This document shows positions 53,817 through 63,167 of a stretch of 64,000 bases of DNA, piece after piece. The translations under genes and the position numbers were made by a program. The stretch covers positions 1-64,000 of the forward strand of contig JAEINR010000020.1 of assembly GCA_016342325.1 (NCBI GenBank), written 5' to 3'. This DNA comes from Desulfobacterium sp. (GTDB taxonomy: Bacteria > Desulfobacterota > Desulfobacteria > Desulfobacterales > Desulfobacteraceae). The notes under the pieces are model-generated. The model was given only the letters and a program-made list of their open reading frames with translations, made no database searches and was not told the DNA's origin. Every line of letters starts with the position of its first letter. Positions within the stretch are counted from its first letter, which is position 1.

Positions 53817-56249
53817 TCAGGAAGGAAGACCCGCCCCAAACCCCTCGATCAGGGTCTTTGAGATCCGATCGTGCAGCCCTTTGACTTTTTTCTCTTTCAA
53901 GGTCTTTTCCCAGGATCGGTAAATAATCCGCAAGGAGATCGACCGCTTTCCCTCGGCAAGAGGCTCTCCTTCATAGACATCAAAAAGAAAGGCATCCTCC
54001 ACCAGTTTCTCTTTTTTTACAAAGGACGCGACCTCTGCCATGATGTCTCCGGACACCACATCCCGATCCACCACCAGGGTGATATCCCGGGATATTGCCG
54101 GGAACTTGGGAAGCGGTGCCGCAACCACGGCCTCGGGAGCCGAAGCCAGAAGTGCAGCCATGTCCAGTTCAAAAACAAAGGCGTCCTGTTTGAGACCAAA
54201 ATTTTTCAACACCGTGGCATCCACCTGCCCCAAAACCCCCAAGAAGTTTCCACCGACCGCAATAGAAGCTGCAACCCCTTGTTTGAAATAGGGATGGTCT
54301 TCCTTGGACGCCCGGGCAAAAACAGCATCGGTAACTCCGAAGTGTCCTAAAAGTCCCTCGATGACCCCCTTTAGGTCGAAGAAATCACAGCCCTCCGCCT
54401 TGGCATGCCAGGAAGGAGAAACCCGTGAGCCTGTCCAGAGGCCGGAAAGCTTCTCCCGCTCATTTGGCTGAACTCCTTTTTGAGTTGCAATAAAGGCGTT
54501 CCCCACCTCAAACAACTTTAAGGTATCCACCTGCTGGGCGTTGTTGCGCTTCATGGTCTCCAAAAGTCCGAAAAGAAGAGAACTGCGCATCACCGACATA
54601 TCCTCGGAGATGGGATTGAGAAGTGTCTCCACCGAACGCCGTGGATCGTTGACCTCCAGGTTTAGGCGGTCACAGGAATCGGCACTGGTAAAACTGTAGT
54701 TGACCGCTTCGCTGAACCCAAATCCGGTCATGCACTCCCGCACCGTTTGCCTGAAAGCAAGTATTGGGGAAAGGCTCGTCCGTGAGGGAGATACCGCAGG
54801 AAAGCTTGTCTGGATATTGTTGTATCCCCAGAGCCGGGCCACTTCTTCGGAAAGATCCTCGGGCCGGGTCACGTCAACCCTGAAGGACGGCACAGACACC
54901 TTGAGAAAATTTTCCGATTCCCGGGCAACCCCGAAAGCGACAGACTCCAGCAGGGTCTTAATTTTGTCCGACCCAAGGTCCGTCCCAAGTCGACGGTTGA
55001 GATGGTCGGTGTTCAGGCGAATCTCAACAGCGGTACACGGCATTGGGTGTTCATCAATGATCCCCTCTGCAATGGACGCTCCGGAAAGATCGGCCATGAT
55101 GACAGTCGCTCGCTCCAGCACCTGCCGGGTGGCCGCTGGATCCACGCCCCGCTCGAAACGATGGGAGGCGTCGGTGCCAATACCGGTGCGCTTGGCCGTC
55201 TTACGAACGGAAACGGGATTAAAGTAAGCACTCTCTATAAGCACCCGGGTGGTACCCTCAGAAATTTCGGAATTTTCTCCCCCCATCACCCCGGCAATGG
55301 CAACAGGTTTCTCTCCGTCGCAGATCATCAGCATATCAGACTCAAGGCGATGGGCCTTGCCGTCCAGGGTGGTAAATTCCGTTCCGGTTCCTGCAGTTTT
55401 CACCACGATCCTGTTCTGGGACAATAGATCATAGTCAAATGCATGGAGGGGTTGCCCGGTCTCCATCATCACATAGTTGGTCACATCGACAACGTTGTTG
55501 ATGGGGGTCAGTCCCACAGACTCCAGCCGCTGCTGAAGCCAGAAGGGAGAGGGCCCTACGGTCACGTCAACCAAAAGGGAGGCGCAGTACCGGGGGCAAA
55601 GTTCGGGGTTTTGAATGTCAACCTTGGCAAGGTCGTTGATGGAGACAGCAGCCCGCTCAAAAGGCATTACCGTCCCCGGGAGGTTCAATTCAACGGGCGG
55701 ATCCTGGAAAACCGCAGCTTCCCTAGCCACACCAATCATGCTGAGACAATCGGGCCTGTTTGGCGTAAGATCAATCTCAAACACAGTGTCGGAGAGATTG
55801 AGCGCCTCAACCAGAGGGGTACCGGGCACAAGGGATGAATCAAGGGGCATCAGACCGGAAGTATCGGCGTCGAGTTTGAGCTCGGATGCACTGCAGAGCA
55901 TGCCCTCGGAGACTTCACCCCTGAGCTTGCCCTTCTTGATTTTAAAATCCCCGGGCAGAACGGCTCCGATCCGGGCACAGGGGACAAGCATCCCCTCCTT
56001 GACATTGGGGGCACCACAGACGATGCTGAGCACCTCTTCACCCACATTAACCCTGCAACAATTCAACCGATCCGCTTTGGGATGCCTTACAACCGCTTCG
56101 ACCCTGGCAACGACCACCTTGTCAAGATAATCGAACCGACTGTTATAGGCCTCGACCTCAAGACCGGCCATGGTAAGCTTTGCCGCCATCTCTTCGGGGT
56201 CGGAGTTGATTGACGCATATTCATTTAACCAGCTTAAACTGACTTTCAT
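53817..56249 (-). CDS. pheT: Phenylalanyl-tRNA synthetase beta subunit
   Basis: An 810-residue subunit. It has the EMAP/tRNA-binding-like domain (VVRHPKADRLNCCRVNVG, about residues 55-72), B5-like parts and the C-terminal ferredoxin-like anticodon-binding domain (LPKFPAISRDITLVV). Length and order are normal. It begins two bases after the pheS stop, in one operon with infC-rpmI-rplT-pheS. Confidence 0.96.
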   Translation of the reverse strand: MKVSLSWLNEYASINSDPEEMAAKLTMAGLEVEAYNSRFDYLDKVVVARVEAVVRHPKADRLNCCRVNVGEEVLSIVCGAPNVKEGMLVPCARIGAVLPGDFKIKKGKLRGEVSEGMLCSASELKLDADTSGLMPLDSSLVPGTPLVEALNLSDTVFEIDLTPNRPDCLSMIGVAREAAVFQDPPVELNLPGTVMPFERAAVSINDLAKVDIQNPELCPRYCASLLVDVTVGPSPFWLQQRLESVGLTPINNVVDVTNYVMMETGQPLHAFDYDLLSQNRIVVKTAGTGTEFTTLDGKAHRLESDMLMICDGEKPVAIAGVMGGENSEISEGTTRVLIESAYFNPVSVRKTAKRTGIGTDASHRFERGVDPAATRQVLERATVIMADLSGASIAEGIIDEHPMPCTAVEIRLNTDHLNRRLGTDLGSDKIKTLLESVAFGVARESENFLKVSVPSFRVDVTRPEDLSEEVARLWGYNNIQTSFPAVSPSRTSLSPILAFRQTVRECMTGFGFSEAVNYSFTSADSCDRLNLEVNDPRRSVETLLNPISEDMSVMRSSLLFGLLETMKRNNAQQVDTLKLFEVGNAFIATQKGVQPNEREKLSGLWTGSRVSPSWHAKAEGCDFFDLKGVIEGLLGHFGVTDAVFARASKEDHPYFKQGVAASIAVGGNFLGVLGQVDATVLKNFGLKQDAFVFELDMAALLASAPEAVVAAPLPKFPAISRDITLVVDRDVVSGDIMAEVASFVKKEKLVEDAFLFDVYEGEPLAEGKRSISLRIIYRSWEKTLKEKKVKGLHDRISKTLIEGFGAGLPS

Positions 56250-56250
56250 A

Positions 56251-57267
56251 TCAAAACTGCCCTAAAAAGCGCATATCGTTTTCGAAAAATTTCCGGAGAT
56301 CATCGATCCCGTATTTGAGCATTGCTATACGCTCAATTCCCATGCCAAAAGCGAATCCTGTGTAAACGTCGGTATCATACCCCACGTTTTCAAAGACCGC
56401 AGGGTGAACCATGCCGGCCCCAAGTACCTCGAGCCATCCGGTCTTAGAACAGATACGGCAACCCTTGCCCTTGCACATCACGCAGCGAATATCGACTTCG
56501 GCGCTGGGTTCGGTAAAAGGGAAGAAGCTGGGCCTGAACCGAAGGGAGGTGTCGGCATCAAAAATCTCATGGATAAAAGTGGTGAGGGTTCCCTTAAGAT
56601 CTCCAAAGGAGATGTTCTTATCCACCATCAACCCCTCTACCTGATGAAACATGGGCGTGTGGGTGAGATCGGAATCACACCGGTAAACCTTACCAGGCGC
56701 GATCATTCGAACCGGCGGCTCAACCCGCTCCATCACCCTGGGCTGATTCGGAGAGGTGTGGGTCCGAAGAAGGATGGAGTCGGACACATAAAAGGTGTCC
56801 TGCATATCCCGCGCTGGATGATACTTTGGAATGTTGAGGGCCTCGAAATTGTAGTACTCGGTTTCGACCTCCGGCCCTTCCACGATATCAAACCCCAGCC
56901 GCAAAAAGACATCTGAGATTTCTTGGGTGACCTGGGTAACAGGGTGAAGGGTTCCCCGCGTCACAGGCCTTCCCGGCAGGGTCACATCGATGAACGCCCC
57001 ATCACCGTCCGCGTCGGACAAGCGATCCATTGCAGCCTTGAACGCGCCATCAAGCTTTACCTTCAGCAGATTTGCATTCTTTCCGGCCGCCGGTCGTTCA
57101 TCTATGTCCATTTTTGAGATATTTCTCAAAAATGTGGTTAGCTCGCCCTTTCGACCTAGATAGCGGGTGGAGAGGGCCTCCACCTCCGCTAGCCCAGAAG
57201 CCTTTGCAAGATCCCCTAAGGCGTTCTCTTCAATTTCTTGTATCGTTTTTCCCACAACAATCTCCAC
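56251..57267 (-). CDS. pheS: Phenylalanyl-tRNA synthetase alpha subunit
   Basis: A 338-residue class II synthetase catalytic subunit. Motif 2 is the [13 protein letters not shown] region (about residues 211-223), motif 3 is [14 protein letters not shown] (about 305-318), and GVLHPVTQV-like GTLHPVTQV occurs at about 104. A GTG at 57267 opens the frame; a second GTG at 57255 has a better spaced GTGGAG and may be the true start. Confidence 0.95.
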   Translation of the reverse strand: MEIVVGKTIQEIEENALGDLAKASGLAEVEALSTRYLGRKGELTTFLRNISKMDIDERPAAGKNANLLKVKLDGAFKAAMDRLSDADGDGAFIDVTLPGRPVTRGTLHPVTQVTQEISDVFLRLGFDIVEGPEVETEYYNFEALNIPKYHPARDMQDTFYVSDSILLRTHTSPNQPRVMERVEPPVRMIAPGKVYRCDSDLTHTPMFHQVEGLMVDKNISFGDLKGTLTTFIHEIFDADTSLRFRPSFFPFTEPSAEVDIRCVMCKGKGCRICSKTGWLEVLGAGMVHPAVFENVGYDTDVYTGFAFGMGIERIAMLKYGIDDLRKFFENDMRFLGQF

Positions 57268-57284
57268 CCTTTTTCTTCAACAGA

Positions 57285-57635
57285 CTAGAGCTGAGCCGCT
57301 GCCTTTGAGGCGATCTGAGAGAAGCCCGCAGGATCAGAAACAGCCAGCTCGGCCAAAACCTTTCTATCAAGCTCAATCTTGGCCAATTTCAGACCATGGA
57401 TAAACTTGCCGTAGGAGAGATCGTTCATCTTGGTTGCCGCATTGATCCTTGTGATCCAGAGCTTGCGGAATTCCCGTTTGCGAACCCTGCGGTCACGATA
57501 TGCGTAACCAAGGGCCTTGTCAACCGCATCTGCTGCAGTACGATAAAGCTTACTACGACCACCCCTGAAACCCTTGGCCAGCTTCAAGACCTTGTTTCTG
57601 CGCCTTCTTGCCTTGTATCCTCTTTTTATTCTCAT
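57285..57635 (-). CDS. rplT: 50S ribosomal protein L20
   Basis: A 116-residue L20 with the typical basic N-terminus ([20 protein letters not shown]) and [10 protein letters not shown] (about residues 63-72). It lies between rpmI and pheS in the conserved infC operon. Confidence 0.97.
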   Translation of the reverse strand: MRIKRGYKARRRRNKVLKLAKGFRGGRSKLYRTAADAVDKALGYAYRDRRVRKREFRKLWITRINAATKMNDLSYGKFIHGLKLAKIELDRKVLAELAVSDPAGFSQIASKAAAQL

Positions 57636-57662
57636 GTTCTATACGCTCCTTGAATCCTTAGT

Positions 57663-57860
57663 CTATCCGTTGGGCAACAGACGTTTAACTGATTTCGTAT
57701 CGCTGGCAGAAACAATCTGATCCAGCCTGAGAGACCGTTTTCTCTTTGTGGTTTTTTTAGTCAGGATGTGGCTTGAGTTCGCCTTTCTGAATTTGAACTT
57801 TCCAGATCCCGTCTTTTTGAAACGCTTTGCAGCGGCTCTATTTGTCTTTATCTTCGGCAT
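57663..57860 (-). CDS. rpmI: 50S ribosomal protein L35
   Basis: A 65-residue, highly basic L35: [20 protein letters not shown] at the N-terminus and the expected short length. It follows infC by about 150 bases and precedes rplT by 27. Confidence 0.96.
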   Translation of the reverse strand: MPKIKTNRAAAKRFKKTGSGKFKFRKANSSHILTKKTTKRKRSLRLDQIVSASDTKSVKRLLPNG

Positions 57861-58008
57861 TTTTCCTCTCCTGGGTTCGTATTACTCCAAAAAAACACAA
57901 TGGTACATCCATCCCCTTAAGGGGGGCAAATGCACCACCTGTCCATCTTTATAGCAGCACTTCACAGAGACATCACAAGATCTAAATCATGGCCGTTAAC
58001 AGCCCGAC

Positions 58009-58530
58009 CTATTTGGGTGACAGCACCATGGTCATGGTCCGACCTTCAAACTTGGGATACTGCTCGACCTGGGCAAACTCGTCTGTCATCTCAGCCACCC
58101 GCTCAAGAACTTCCCGGGCCTGCTGGGAAAGCGTGATCTCCCTACCCCTGAAAACCAATGTCACCTTGACCTTATCCCTATTGCCGATAAACTTCTGAAT
58201 ATGCTTGACCTTTGTCTGAAGATCATGAATATCCGTAGCGGGTCTGACCTTGATCTCTTTCACCTGAAAGCCCTTTTGTTTCTTTCTGGCCTCCTGATGT
58301 TTCTTGGTCTCTTCGTACTTATATCGACCATAGTCCATTATTTTGCAGACAGGCGGTTGTGCATTGGGTGATACTTCCACAAGGTCCATATGCAACCCAG
58401 AGGCCTTCTGGAGAGCCTCCTCTATGGGCATGACACCTATCTGTTCGCCATCAGCACCCACAACCCTGACCTCGGGGGCCCTGATATCCCTGTTCACACT
58501 TGTCCTGTCTTGTTTTCTCTGTCTAGCTAT
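58009..58530 (-). CDS. infC: Translation initiation factor IF-3, probable AUA start
   Basis: IF-3 with N-domain NRDIRAPEVRVVGADGEQIG, SPNAQPPVCKIMDYG, and C-domain GFQVKEIKVRPATDIHD. A GTG at 58497 would begin at N-R-D, cutting the usual short basic leader. Eleven codons upstream in frame there is an ATA (58530-58528) with a strong GGAGGTG six bases before it, adding ARQRKQDRTS, which resembles normal IF-3 N-termini. IF-3 genes are known to use rare AUU/AUA-type starts for autoregulation. So 173 residues from ATA is the preferred model. Confidence 0.88.
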   Translation of the reverse strand: MARQRKQDRTSVNRDIRAPEVRVVGADGEQIGVMPIEEALQKASGLHMDLVEVSPNAQPPVCKIMDYGRYKYEETKKHQEARKKQKGFQVKEIKVRPATDIHDLQTKVKHIQKFIGNRDKVKVTLVFRGREITLSQQAREVLERVAEMTDEFAQVEQYPKFEGRTMTMVLSPK

Positions 58531-58642
58531 CCCGCACCTCCTGCGATTTAATTGCCTTTTTGCTCAGTCCTGCTAAAACCATATAGCAACTTATTATTAT
58601 ATTCACACTTTTTCAAAATTGCAAGCTTTATTTGCAGAACAC

Positions 58643-59134
58643 TTATAGCTGCCCAATGGTGTATCTCTCGAGCAGACTGTCCTTCCAGTAAACGTTGTCT
58701 TCTTTTTCAAAAAACCGCTTAAAAAGATCAAGACTTTTTTTCCGGGTCACCCCGGCAACAACCTTGACCCCCGACGACTTGTAAAGGGGAGCCAACGTAT
58801 CCAGATCACAGCCGGTTCCGCCCCCCATGGGATCCTCATAGGCGTAAACCACCTGTTTTATCCCGGAAAGAATGATGGCGGAAAAACACATGAGACAGGG
58901 TTCCATGGTGGAAAAGATCACCGCTTCCGCCGGATCAAACTCCTGCCCCAGCCGTTCCAGCTGCCTCAACGCCCGAATCTCAGCATGGTCGATCTCACTG
59001 GGCCGCGCCAACTCCCGGGTCGTACCCACCCTGGACCCTTCGGCCACAACCCGCCCCCCACAAACAATAACAGCCCCCACGGGAAATTCCCCTTGGGAAA
59101 ACGCTTTTTCCGCATACCCCAGAGCCAGGGCCAT
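58643..59134 (-). CDS. TadA-like nucleoside deaminase
   Basis: A cytidine/adenosine deaminase-fold protein of about 163 residues. The zinc site is DHAEIRAL (HAE) and MEPCLMCFSAI (PCxxC). It could be tRNA adenosine deaminase TadA or a guanine/cytosine deaminase relative; the RPSEIDHAEI region is less typical of TadA. The ATG at 59134 lacks a ribosome site. The frame stays open upstream, reading IKSSEYEHYM, with GAGGTG ahead of an ATC at 59161, so the true start may lie upstream. Confidence 0.78.
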   Translation of the reverse strand: MALALGYAEKAFSQGEFPVGAVIVCGGRVVAEGSRVGTTRELARPSEIDHAEIRALRQLERLGQEFDPAEAVIFSTMEPCLMCFSAIILSGIKQVVYAYEDPMGGGTGCDLDTLAPLYKSSGVKVVAGVTRKKSLDLFKRFFEKEDNVYWKDSLLERYTIGQL

Positions 59135-59292
59135 ATAGTGTTCATACTCTGACGACTTGATGGTTTCACCTCTGCTTGTAACAATGGATTTCGATGACTG
59201 TCATAGAAAAATATCTTTACAAAATTTTGACAATATGCACAATTGTTTTCTTAACAAGAAGCTATTTTATATTAATTATTTGCGACGGATAC

Positions 59293-60417
59293 ATGACATT
59301 TGCACGAACCACTCTGACAGAAGAACTGGAGACAGAGGGCGTTTCAACCAAAAACAAGCCCCCTTCCATACGAGAATTATTCCAGAAAAGGGAACAGGGA
59401 TTTCTTTCGGAATTTGCCTGCCCAAGCTCAAAATCAGCCGGCCGCCTGCGGCAGGAAGACCCCTGCAGCATCAGAACCCCGTTTCAGCTCGACCGGGACA
59501 GGATCGTCTACTCAAACGCCTTCCGAAGACTGAAACACAAGACCCAGGTTTTCCTATCACCCATGGGCGACCACTACAGAACCCGGCTCACCCACACCCT
59601 TGAGGTGTCGGAAATCGCCCGAAACATCGCCCGGGCCATGAGTCTCAACGAGGACCTTACCGAAGCCATTGCCCTGGGCCACGACCTGGGCCACACCCCC
59701 TTTGGCCATGGCGGGGAAACAGCACTCAAGGAGATCTTCTCCCCGGACTTTTCCCACCAGGAGCAGAGCCTCCGGGTGGTGGACACCCTGGACAACAAAG
59801 GGCTAGGCCTAAACCTGACCCACGAGGTGAGGGACGGCATCCTGAAGCATTCCAAAGGATTTGGAGACATCATGCCCACCACCCCGGGAGAGGCAGCCTC
59901 CACCGTGGAGGGCAAAATCGTCAGAATTGCCGATATCATCGCCTACCTCAACCACGACCTGGATGACGCCCTCAGAAGCCGTGTCATCACCCGGAACGAG
60001 GTCCCCGCCGTCTGCGTGGATAAACTTGGCACCAGCCACTCAAAGCGGGCAAAGACCATGATCGAAGAACTTGTCTACAACAGCGGCCCGGAGGATGGTA
60101 ATTTCAAGCTGTCCATGGGCGGGGAGATCTTTTCAGCCATGACCGTGCTGCGCCAGTTTCTATACGATCAGGTCTACCGCTCCCCCTCAGTCCACAAGGA
60201 ATTCATCAAAGCGAAAAAGGTGCTCATAGAGCTCTACCATTATTTCATGGACAACACGGAAAAGCTGCAACAGGAGCTCGCAAAGATGGAAATGGCACAC
60301 TGGGACCCCCAGGAAACATCCCTGGAACGATCGGTGTGCGACCTGATTGCAAGCATGACAGACAGGTACGCCCTGAACCTCTATGCAAAACTGTTTTTTC
60401 CCAGATCCCATTTTTAA
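59293..60417 (+). CDS. dGTP triphosphohydrolase-like protein (HD domain)
   Basis: About 374 residues from the ATG at 59293 (MTFARTTLTEEL); an earlier ATG at 59194 would add a hydrophobic, unlikely N-terminus. The motifs are family-typical: FRRLKHKTQVF, then HYRTRLTHTLEVSEIARNI and LGHDLGHTPFGHGGE (HD pair). This fits Dgt-type dNTP triphosphohydrolases that balance dNTP pools. It is followed by a YkgJ-type protein and may be cotranscribed with it. Confidence 0.87.
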   Translation: MTFARTTLTEELETEGVSTKNKPPSIRELFQKREQGFLSEFACPSSKSAGRLRQEDPCSIRTPFQLDRDRIVYSNAFRRLKHKTQVFLSPMGDHYRTRLTHTLEVSEIARNIARAMSLNEDLTEAIALGHDLGHTPFGHGGETALKEIFSPDFSHQEQSLRVVDTLDNKGLGLNLTHEVRDGILKHSKGFGDIMPTTPGEAASTVEGKIVRIADIIAYLNHDLDDALRSRVITRNEVPAVCVDKLGTSHSKRAKTMIEELVYNSGPEDGNFKLSMGGEIFSAMTVLRQFLYDQVYRSPSVHKEFIKAKKVLIELYHYFMDNTEKLQQELAKMEMAHWDPQETSLERSVCDLIASMTDRYALNLYAKLFFPRSHF

Positions 60418-60445
60418 CCAAAAAAAACAGACCACAGGACACCCA

Positions 60446-61015
60446 ATGACCGACACCATTCATGCCCCGTCTTTCAAGCAACTTTCAACCCTCTACGCCG
60501 ATATGGACAGGGCCTGGACAGCTGCGGCAGCCCACTACGGATTCCACTGCCAAGGCTGTGTCGACAGCTGCTGTGAAACCGAATTCTACCACCACACCCA
60601 CATGGAAAAGCACTACCTTCTCGCAGGCATGAAGACCCTGGATCCCGGGACGGTCAAAGAGATCCAAACCCGGGCGGCAACGGTCTGCGAACAAAGGAAC
60701 CACGCAAGAATGGCCGGAGAGACCATCCGGGTAATGTGCCCCCTTAATACCAAAGGCCTCTGCCGGCTCTACGACTTCAGACCCATGATATGCCGACTCC
60801 ACGGTGTCCCCCACGAGCTTCAGCGCCCAGGCGCATCCGCCCTACAGGGGCCGGGATGCGAGACCGGAGGTCCTCTTTTTTCGGCAACAGACTATTTCAA
60901 GTTCGACAGAACGCCGTTCTACTCCGACATGGCCCGCCTTGAAATAGAATATCGAACCACCCTGGAAACCCCGGGAAAAATCAGAGAGACAATCGCGGAG
61001 ATGCTGATCAACTAA
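60446..61015 (+). CDS. YkgJ-type cysteine-cluster protein
   Basis: From the ATG at 60446, 189 residues: CQGCVDSCCETEFYHHTH (about residues 33-50) and MCPLNTKGLCRLYDFRPMIC (about 99-118), the two-part metal-ligand pattern of the YkgJ family. It follows the dGTPase gene by 28 bases. The second of three family members in the window. Function not established. Confidence 0.78.
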   Translation: MTDTIHAPSFKQLSTLYADMDRAWTAAAAHYGFHCQGCVDSCCETEFYHHTHMEKHYLLAGMKTLDPGTVKEIQTRAATVCEQRNHARMAGETIRVMCPLNTKGLCRLYDFRPMICRLHGVPHELQRPGASALQGPGCETGGPLFSATDYFKFDRTPFYSDMARLEIEYRTTLETPGKIRETIAEMLIN

Positions 61016-61091
61016 CCTGAAAGAATTTTACAACAGGTAACCTGGGGGACAAAGGGGCAGAACATGGCGTCCTGCTCCCTTTTTTTTACAC

Positions 61092-61170
61092 AACCCGGAC
61101 AAGCCGGAACCCAAAAGGGTTTCTGATTCCCTCGCCAAAAGAACACGAACATCAAAGCCAAGAAGCTAAA
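61092..61170 (+). repeat. Dispersed 79-bp intergenic repeat, copy 5
   Basis: Follows the plus-strand YkgJ gene. Its right end provides the TAG stop (61166-61168, minus strand) of the SDR gene. It shares CAAGCCGGAACCCAAAAG and AAGAAGCTAAA with copies 1 and 3. Confidence 0.85.
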
Positions 61171-61984
61171 CAATGCCCGGGGGCATGGGCGGCACTTCGA
61201 CCCCTCCCAGGAGAAACCCGCCGTCCAGACGAATCACGGAGCCCGTCATGTACGGGGCGTCCCGGACGACAAAGAGGAGGGCCTTGACAACATCGGAAAG
61301 ACTCCCGGTCCTGCCCACCAGGGTGTGGTCGACAATGGCCTGCTTCTCTTCATCGGTCAACACCTCCTCCCATCCCCGGGTTCCCTGGGCGTGCCGGGTC
61401 TCAAAAATCCCCAGCATGATCTCGTTAACCCGAACATGGGGAGCCCCCATGCGGGCCCAGGTCTCGGTCAAAAGGGAAACCCCCCGATTGGCGGCCGCAT
61501 ACCCGTCATTGAACACCAGGGCTGCCGGTCCGGTGCGACCGACCACACCGGCAATGGAGGAAAAATTAACCACAACTCCTTCCCGGGATTGTTTCAGCAG
61601 GGGAAACATGGCGTCAAACACCCAGCGCTTGGCCCTGAGGGTGGTGGCCATCTCAAGATCCCACTGCTCCTGAACATAGGCGCCGTGCACAACGGGCCAC
61701 CCGCCCCGCTCAATGTTGTTCACAAGAATATCCAGACGCCCGTAGCGTTCGTCAATGGCCAGGGCGAGGTCCGCAATCTGTGCCGGATCCAGGAGATCAA
61801 CATTTTTGATCATGTGATCCACCCCGGACGCCTGGAAATCCTGCGCCATGGATTCAAAGCTGTCTTCCCAGTCGTTGCGGGTCAACACAAGGGACACCCC
61901 CTGGGCTGCCAGGGCAAGCCCCAGGGCCTTACCAATGCCTTTTACCGCCCCGAGCACAAGCGCCACTTTTCCCTTCATCTCCAT
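61166..61984 (-). CDS. Short-chain dehydrogenase/reductase-like protein without the catalytic Lys
   Basis: From the ATG at 61984 (GGGAGAG upstream) it has 272 residues. The Rossmann nucleotide motif is LGAVKGIGKAL (TGxxxGIG-like), NNIERGG is the usual NNAG position, Ser is in NFSSIAG, and GYAAANRG stands where YxxxK is expected, so the catalytic Lys is Asn. It may bind NAD(P) but lack normal SDR activity, or be specialised. It starts four bases after the YkgJ gene, so the two are cotranscribed. Confidence 0.83.
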   Translation of the reverse strand: MEMKGKVALVLGAVKGIGKALGLALAAQGVSLVLTRNDWEDSFESMAQDFQASGVDHMIKNVDLLDPAQIADLALAIDERYGRLDILVNNIERGGWPVVHGAYVQEQWDLEMATTLRAKRWVFDAMFPLLKQSREGVVVNFSSIAGVVGRTGPAALVFNDGYAAANRGVSLLTETWARMGAPHVRVNEIMLGIFETRHAQGTRGWEEVLTDEEKQAIVDHTLVGRTGSLSDVVKALLFVVRDAPYMTGSVIRLDGGFLLGGVEVPPMPPGIV

Positions 61985-61988
61985 GGCA

Positions 61989-62732
61989 TTACTCTCCCAA
62001 CGCCATATCAATACCGAACAGGGCATATTTAACCCAGGCAAGACCGAAATCAAGGAGGGCAAGGTCATCCGCCTTAATCCTTGCAAGAACGGCCGGGGGA
62101 ACGTCAAGACCGTCCAGCAGATCCCCTTCAAAGATCCGCTTCCGAAACGTGTCCATATCATAACAAGCGAGATAGAACTTGTCGGAATCCACCGGATCGA
62201 GCCTGCCCGGCAGGATCTGGTTCTTGAGACTGATCAACTCCATGAGCTTGTCGTTCATGGCATTGTGAAGGGTCACATCCTGACCGTCGAGCCATTCACG
62301 GATGGTCTGACCGCTGTTGCGGCCAAATCCCTTACAGTGGGGCTCCTCGATCAGGGCAAAGTACTCCTGAATCTCGCCGGTGTCCCGTGCCCTTGAGATG
62401 GCCCGTGCAAGGGGATAGATCCGGCAGGAGGTGGGCCTGTCGACATACACGGAACAGCCCGTTTCCCTCACAAAGGGACAGGCATGCCGGGTGGCCGGAT
62501 CGAGCTTGAACGAGATCACGGGAAGGCCGGATTCAGGCCCCACATGAACCGAGGTATACTTTTTCAAAAAGAGATCCGAGGTAATACCGAGGTTTTCTTT
62601 CAACCGAAGGATATCATAGGGAGTCAAAAACTGATTAAGATCCCGGCAGCACTCGTTAAAACACGAGACCCCGGGGGAGCACTCAAAGGTCATTTTGTCA
62701 TCCAGGGTAACTGGAATCATTTCTTCGCTCAT
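61989..62732 (-). CDS. YkgJ-type cysteine-cluster protein
   Basis: A 247-residue protein: SPGVSCFNECCRDLNQFLTP (about residues 19-38) and ACPFVRETGCSVYVDRPTSC (about 83-102), then a long C-terminal part with DGLDVPPAVLARIKADD. It is upstream of the SDR gene in one transcript. Third YkgJ-type member in the window. Role unknown. Confidence 0.8.
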   Translation of the reverse strand: MSEEMIPVTLDDKMTFECSPGVSCFNECCRDLNQFLTPYDILRLKENLGITSDLFLKKYTSVHVGPESGLPVISFKLDPATRHACPFVRETGCSVYVDRPTSCRIYPLARAISRARDTGEIQEYFALIEEPHCKGFGRNSGQTIREWLDGQDVTLHNAMNDKLMELISLKNQILPGRLDPVDSDKFYLACYDMDTFRKRIFEGDLLDGLDVPPAVLARIKADDLALLDFGLAWVKYALFGIDMALGE

Positions 62733-62917
62733 TATTCGTCGTCCTTAAAAATTATATTTCGTTTTCCATGCCGAATACCGGCAGACAGCCATTTTCAACA
62801 AAATCAACAACATTACTATATATTGTAGAGAACTGCAATCGTCCATGGCACATCTTGACAATTTCACCCCGTTTATAAACAGCAAATCAACCGACAAAAA
62901 ACCCGTGGCAAAAACTC

Positions 62918-62947
62918 TTGACAAGGTACATTAACGGGTGCTACGTT
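62918..62947 (+). promoter_or_regulatory. aprBA promoter
   Basis: TTGACA (62918-62923), 18-base spacer, TACGTT (62942-62947). It is about 220 bases before aprB and gives a long leader for a highly expressed operon. Confidence 0.55.
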
Positions 62948-63042
62948 CCAAACGTTTACTCAAGGCTTGGGTCACGCATTCATCATTATCCTGTACATCA
63001 CAGAAGATTGTACATTTCCAAGCACTGTTTTTCGGATGAACG

Positions 63043-63071
63043 AGGTCGAAGTATAGCGACCTATTTTTTAT
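63043..63071 (+). promoter_or_regulatory. Terminator-like hairpin in the aprBA leader
   Basis: AGGTCG (63043-63048) pairs with CGACCT (63057-63062), then ATTTTTTAT. A second inverted repeat GCGACA / TGTCGC follows at 63079-63100. Their place between promoter and aprB suggests attenuation or RNA stability control. Confidence 0.5.
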
Positions 63072-63167
63072 ATTAAGGGCGACACAGTAAACGATGTCGC
63101 AGTATCTATAACACCAGTTGCTGAAATTAATGATGATTTCAGCACAAATGTAGGGAGGTATTTTTAA

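Noticed and set aside
57905-57935. Palindrome CCCCTTAAGGGG between infC and rpmI as a terminator
   Set aside because: Very short loop and no T-run on the minus strand; the genes are normally cotranscribed.
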